A stretch of 64,000 nt of DNA from Batkoa obscura (taxonomy: Eukaryota > Entomophthoromycota > Entomophthoromycetes > Entomophthorales > Batkoaceae): contig JASVEC010000021.1 of the NCBI GenBank assembly GCA_030770535.1, positions 832,378 to 896,377 on the forward strand, in the 5' to 3' direction. Position numbers and translations under genes: made by a program. Positions 59,592 through 64,000 of the stretch are shown here, piece by piece (the first letter of the stretch is position 1; the number at the start of each line of letters is the position of its first letter). The notes under the pieces were generated by a model, which was not told where the DNA came from, did not search any database, and worked only from the letters and a program-made list of their open reading frames with translations.

Positions 59592-60320
59592 GTAACTTTA
59601 AATTTTAAACAAAATATAGAGATAGAAATAGTACTAGATTTAGTAAATTTAACCCATTATAATAAATAAGCTATATTAGTATTAAATTTTGTTCTATATT
59701 CAAAAAATAACAAAATAATAAACTTTATTTATTTTAGTCATTTCTTTAAAACATTAAGTTATAATTTAACATCTGTAAAAAATTGCTTAATTAATTTAGT
59801 ATCTAAAGAATTTTTATTTAAAAAGTTTATAAAAATTAATATATAGGCAAATACAGGAAACTATTTTAAATCTCGAAAGTTTTTACATTATACATTTAAA
59901 AAAACTATAAAACAAATGACAGTTTAAATATTGATCCTAATTTTTTTATTAAACATTTTAAAAATCTTTTACAATAAAAAAATAGCTTTAAAGCATCAAA
60001 TAAAATAACAAATGGGGTTGTCTGAATTAGTTTCATTATTTTATCCAATTTTTGAAAAATTTTGTATTTTAAAAACTTCGCTTAAAATTCTATAAAATCA
60101 CATCTTTTATTAAAACAAAAGTACCCAAACACAGTTCTAAATCATTCTATTATAGCTCATACTGTAAGTTAGTTGAATTTCTACTAGATCTTAAATACAT
60201 GTTCTTATAAAGCTTAATTGAGAAATATTTATTATCAACTGCTTTATAACCAACATTGTAGATTTATTATCAAATAAATAAACTATTTTAATGTTATAAT
60301 TACATTATTAATATATTGCC

Positions 60321-60451
60321 AAGTTAATAAATAGCTGCATGGGAGGGAATGGTCAGCCCCAAAACTATAATTAACCATCCCTAGATAGTACAAGTAATAA
60401 TAGTTTTTACATATTATTACAGTTACTTGTTCTTTGACTATTTATTAACTT
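60321..60451. repeat. Internal inverted repeat able to form a three-way junction (copy B)
   Basis: Outer arms AAGTTAATAAATAG and CTATTTATTAACTT pair perfectly, with the two inner hairpins conserved from copy A. It lies just past the transposase stop codon, so it could act in DNA (transposase binding) or at the 3' end of the transcript. Confidence 0.78.
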
Positions 60452-60464
60452 AGCTATTAATAAC

Positions 60465-62146
60465 TTAAGTAATCCTAACATTTAACAATCTATTTCTATC
60501 ATTCAACAAACTACTTACTTGCTTAGTAAATATCGAAATTTTTAAATTCTCTGTTATCTTTGTAAGGTAAGCTGGGATCGATCTTTTAATTTTTCTGTTT
60601 TCTATAGACTCTATAACTTTAATTGGGACTATATCGCTTTTTTTTGATGTATCAGATACTGGATAACAATGTAGTTTATTGTTATGTTTAATAAAGTGTA
60701 AATACTTCTTAATGCCTTGCATCTCTATTATTCTTTTTGTATTTTTGTTTCTTTTATACTTTTTAAAAATTATATCTGTTTTCCCATTATTAACAGTCGA
60801 GTTATTAATTTTATTATGCTCGCAAATAAAAGCCTCAAATCTTGAAATTAATTGATCGATATCTTCTATTTTACCTAACACTTCAAAACTACTTTTCCAT
60901 TTTGAAAGGTTTCCAAAATGTCCATCAACTATACTTTTTCCATGATGCTCAGCAAAAAAATTAAGATTGACATTCAAACTACTATTTATTTTATGAATTT
61001 CTTTAAACATATAGTGTAGAAACTCTTGGAATCTAAAATGATTTCCTGTATCTGCCCATATATTAATTTTTGTAAACTTTTTAAATAGAAGCTCTGTAGA
61101 GATTAAATCGATTAAACAATCTCCTGCATATGCTGAATCATGATTCAATATTTCAGATAAATAATCAAAGTAAACTTTGGCTATTGTTTTATCATCTTTT
61201 AAATATAATACACCAAAACCTAATACTGATATAGCTTGTTTATTATAATGATCTAGATTTATTGAATCTGGTCTTGTCCCTATTTCCATATTTTGTTTAA
61301 AATCTAAAACTATTATACAACTTTTGTTATTTAATTTTTTGATAGTTTCATTAAATGTGTTTTTTTGAGTATCAACACAGAATTTATGTAATTTGTATAA
61401 TTTTTCTTCTTCGTTGAAAATTTCTTTTATCTCTGCTTTGTTTTTTGCTGTATTTATTTTATTTTCAAATAACTTTTTTCTAACTGTATACTGGGTACAT
61501 ATATTACATAGATCCGTTTTTCTTGCTGGATTTTTGAAATTAGTTGGTATATATTTAAAGAACGTTGACCTAGCTACTGCTTTATCTCTTAGATCATTCT
61601 TCTACTTTTATTTAATATATATATATTATCTGATGAATATTTACTATCGTTATTTTTTTTATTAAATCTTGATGAAATAGTTGAATCATTTAGTAAATAT
61701 TGTATGATAGTTTCAATTTGGTCATCTTTAATTTTTTTTGTATTTTTAATAATAGGTTTTAATGTTGATATTTTATTATTATTACTTGTTTTTGAATAAT
61801 CATATTGATTTCTATTTATATTAAACCCAAAACTCTTACATTCATCAAAAGAATATACTGAAGCTATAGTTGATAATAACGCTACTTGCTGGTTTTTGTT
61901 TCCTGTTTCCCTTAAAGCACTAATTTTATACATTACTTGATTAAGTTTATTATTATCGATAGTAAACTTTGATAATATATCTTTTCTTTGTTTTGTTTTA
62001 TTATAAAATTCCATAAACCTTGGGTTGTTATAAGTAGCTCTTAAAATTGATGTAAATGAATTACAATGTTTATATTGTGTACTCCTCCCTATTGTATTGA
62101 AGTTTTCAAAAATTCCATTTCGAAGTTTAGTTATGAAAGTTTGCAT
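60465..62146 (-). pseudogene. Transposase of copy B, DDE/D-type, Sola-like, interrupted once
   Basis: From ATG 62146 the frame runs 185 codons (MQTFITKLRNGIFENFNTIG...) to a stop at 61589; the second part is open from about there to 60465. Together ~565 residues. The break corresponds to ~19 bp missing relative to copy A, between two ATCATT repeats (copy A ~15236-15258), just after NKSRRMI. Motifs: a Cys pair in KTDLCNICTQYTVRKK; then CIIVLDFKQNMEIG (first Asp), VLGFGVLYLKDDKT, YFDYLSEILNHDSAYAGDCL, INIWADTGNHFRFQEF (second Asp) and FFAEHHGKSIVDGHFGNL (candidate Glu/Asp). The superfamily is inferred from these and from the 4-bp duplication; it is clearly not Tc1/mariner (TA) or hAT (8 bp). 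Confidence 0.75.
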
Positions 62147-62430
62147 TTTATTTTTATTTCAACAAAAAATAAAGTCAAATAACTGTATTTATATAATTAT
62201 ATAATCATATAGTTATATATTATATATCTGTTAAATATCTAACAGAACTAACATAAAATATATAGTTAGGAAAATTAGCTATTCAAGAAAAGGAAACAAT
62301 TAAAATAAGTTTTAAATAGAGACATTTAATTTTAGGCTTTTTAGATTTAACCGTTATATTGAACACAAACTTGGAATTTTAAATTTGGATTAATTTCTAA
62401 GTAGATTCTGAAACCAATTAGGACAGCCCC

Positions 62431-62765
62431 AAATGTTAATCAATTAATTTTAAAGGTTGAGATTTTTATTTTTAATGCAAAATATCAATTTGTCAGCCCC
62501 ATAGCTAACTATAGCATAGTAGTCACCTAAGCTGTTGTGTTCTCATATTAAACCAAAATAAGAGCGTGGGATTGATTGTCTCTGAACTTGAGAACACAAC
62601 AAGTTAAATAGTTATTATGCTACGATCAACCATGGAGCTGGCAAAGCAATATTTTACAAAATACAAGGTATCAAAAAGTATTTACATTCTATTAAACATA
62701 ATAATAGACTGTATTAATATCCAATATCTGATAAATAAATAAAAACGATATAATTTTGATTAAAG
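62431..62765. other. Spacer between transposon copies B and C, mostly a foldback repeat
   Basis: Contains the foldback at 62494-62641. Nothing coding was recognised. Confidence 0.5.
62494..62641. repeat. ~148-bp foldback repeat with ~50-bp imperfect arms
   Basis: The left arm (CAGCCCCATAGCTAACTATA, continuing to GTTGTGTTCTCA) is the imperfect reverse complement of the right arm (TGAGAACACAAC to CCATGGAGCTGG), with a ~40-bp loop. The right arm and loop resemble part of the 0.47-kb segment in copy A (ATTGTCTCTGAA then GCACAACAACTTA near 16220-16250). Confidence 0.75.
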
Positions 62766-63057
62766 TTATAAAGTTTATAAAAAATATAAACCAAAAGATT
62801 AACCCCAGCTGTGAAATATTGCTTTATCAGCTCTAGGATTAGTCATAGCATGCTAATCATTTAACTTGTTTATAAAACTAGTTACAGTTTTGTAATCAAC
62901 TTGGCTATGATTTACATGTGGGACAATCAATTCAGAGATCCTTATTTTGATTTATTATAAGGGTTTTTATCATCTAATTAAAAGGCGTTATCTCCTCTTT
63001 TGATATCTATAATTAGTGGCTTATAGTAAGGAATAACTACTATCGTGTACTTTATAT

Positions 63058-63156
63058 GGGGGTATTTTTTTTGGCTTCATTATTTTTTCCATCTTTTAAG
63101 CACTATTTAAGCGGAAAAATTATTAGCAAAATTCTTAAATATAAAGATAGATACCC
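63058..63156 (-). mobile_element. ~98-bp hairpin MITE, copy 16, inside copy C
   Basis: GGGGGTATTTTTTTTGGC...TAGATACCC with ATAT on both flanks; nested in the 0.47-kb segment. Confidence 0.88.
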
Positions 63157-63580
63157 ATATATAGTTTTCGAATTGAAGTGCAAAGGGGACTCTTCAGCAT
63201 GATAATCTCAGGCTTTTTGATTGAACTATTCCCTGGTATTGTACTTTTAATAAAGCCATTAGATCTTTTCGATAATACTTTATATAGATTTTATAATAGC
63301 ATCATCTATTCTATTTATCTTACATAATCCGTAGCCTATTAAATGTTATTCTTCATAATTCAAGTCTATCTTAGTTACATAAACTAAGACCTCTCGACTT
63401 ACGACTAGTTAATCAAGCAAAAACTGCTTTTAACTCTAACTACTGTACATTAACTTTCACACAGTTTACCTTATAAAAACAACAGAAAATTTAAAAGTTC
63501 AATGTTTGGTAAAGCAAGTGTCCTATTAAATAATAGAAACTAATCATTAAACATTAATATTATTTAAACTATAAATAACT

Positions 63581-63713
63581 AAGTTAATAAATAGTTGAAA
63601 AGTAAGTAGTCATAATAAGTAAAGACTATCATTGTATTGCTTGTATTATATAAAGATGGCTAATCATAGCTTTGGGACTAATCACTTCTTACTATCCAGT
63701 TATTTATTAACTT
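63581..63713. repeat. Internal inverted repeat of transposon copy C
   Basis: Outer arms AAGTTAATAAATAG and TTATTTATTAACTT again pair. The inner sequence has diverged from A and B but still contains a second arm pair (AAGTAAGTAGTC against GACTAATCACTTCTT). Confidence 0.65.
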
Positions 63714-64000
63714 AGTAATATATTAATAATGTAATTGTGATATTAAAATAAACTATTTAATCATTTAATAGCAAATATGTAATATTGGTTATAAAGCAGT
63801 CAACAATAAATATTTCTGAATGGAGTTTCATAAAAATATTTATTTATATACTACAACTTTGATTAATATCAATATGTAGGTTATATTAGTAAAAACCTTG
63901 CTAATCTGAGAATTCTTATTAAATTTAATAGAAATTCAGCTAACTTACAGTATAAATTATAATAAAATAGTTTAAAACCATGTTGAGTATGTTTGCTTAA

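Larger units (their letters stand above)
55914..60013. other. Gene-poor A/T-rich region with possible gene fragments and one hairpin element
   Basis: 4.1 kb upstream of dynein. The dynein promoter should lie just above 55914. Between 57700 and 58520 there are coding-like pieces (plus strand ~57812-57952 containing SLAEHHDIVTAIIHYSLSQN; plus ~58023-58127; minus 58157-58447 containing LVQLNIVQIFGGSSVCWES) that do not assemble into a gene I can name. A hairpin element lies at 59025-59123. From ~59140 to 60000 the sequence is almost pure A/T. Confidence 0.45.
60014..62430 (-). mobile_element. Sola-like DNA transposon copy B, nearly intact
   Basis: 2,417 bp bounded by GGGGTTGTCTGAATTAGTTT on the left and GAAACCAATTAGGACAGCCCC on the right (inverted repeats over ~22 bp with a few mismatches), with a perfect AAAT target duplication at 60010-60013 and 62431-62434. 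It contains the internal three-way-junction repeat (60321-60451) and a minus-strand transposase (60465-62146). It carries no hairpin elements or the 0.47-kb segment found in copy A, so it preserves the pre-insertion state of those sites. The clean duplication and long open frames suggest it is younger than copy A or less disturbed. Confidence 0.88.
62766..64000 (+). mobile_element. Transposon copy C, inverted, internally deleted, runs off the window
   Basis: Reverse-oriented relative to A and B. 62766-63490 matches the reversed 0.47-kb segment of copy A (interrupted by hairpin element 16), and 63530-64000 matches the reversed left arm of A/B, including the internal structure at 63581-63713, TGGTTATAAAGCAGTCAACAA (~63785) and AATTCAGCTAACTTACAGTA (~63933). 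The transposase region is absent. By alignment its outer end should lie about 100-150 bp beyond the window. Confidence 0.65.

Noticed and set aside
13090-63156. Hairpin repeats as a CRISPR-like array or tRNA-derived SINE
   Set aside because: Units are dispersed in both orientations with target duplications, lack spacers, box A/B promoters and a poly-A tail.

Overview
This is a strongly AT-rich eukaryotic nuclear segment. Its 40-60 bp spliceosomal introns (GTAAGT/GTAAAT donors, CTAAC-like branch sites), its gene set (ALR/MNR2-type CorA, Sit4 phosphatase, Zrg17-like transporter, GID ubiquitin-ligase subunits, Rheb, full-length cytoplasmic dynein heavy chain) and its long AT-rich spacers fit a filamentous early-diverging ('zygomycete'-grade) fungus. 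Entomophthoromycotina such as Conidiobolus are my best guess from composition and gene content; the species is not proven.

Layout. 1-12.8 kb is gene-rich: the 3' part of a GID2/RMD5 RING subunit, a convergent CorA Mg2+ transporter, a Zrg17/ZnT6-like protein divergent from a Sit4/PP6 catalytic subunit, a small heat-shock protein and a secreted class 3 lipase. 13.5-16.7 kb is a decayed Sola-like DNA transposon (copy A) carrying nested insertions. 17-19 kb is repeat-rich with no firm gene. 19.6-24.3 kb holds two tandem paralogues for single-pass kelch surface proteins. 24.7-39.2 kb carries trimethyllysine dioxygenase, Rheb, a decayed LRR-like region, gamma-glutamyltransferase, GID8 and a membrane-anchored bZIP factor. 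41.9-55.9 kb is the dynein heavy chain, almost one exon. 56-64 kb is gene-poor and contains copy B of the same transposon (60014-62430, perfect 4-bp target duplication), a foldback repeat and an inverted truncated copy C running off the end.

The main unexplained structure is a family of about 98-bp imperfect-palindrome elements (16 copies plus a fragment) with GGGGATGT...ACATCCCC ends and 4-bp A/T target duplications. Three lie inside transposon copy A, and copy B retains the matching unoccupied sites. The element's ends resemble the transposon's left end, so it is probably mobilised by that transposon family. The transposons also carry a conserved internal inverted repeat that could fold into a three-way junction.

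Two conserved single-copy-type genes, SIT4 and RHEB, each need a one-base change to stay in frame, which is either an assembly error or gene decay. Genes with linked jobs include two GID/CTLH ligase subunits (RMD5, GID8) and two nutrient-signalling components (Rheb, Sit4), but nothing indicates a functional cluster.
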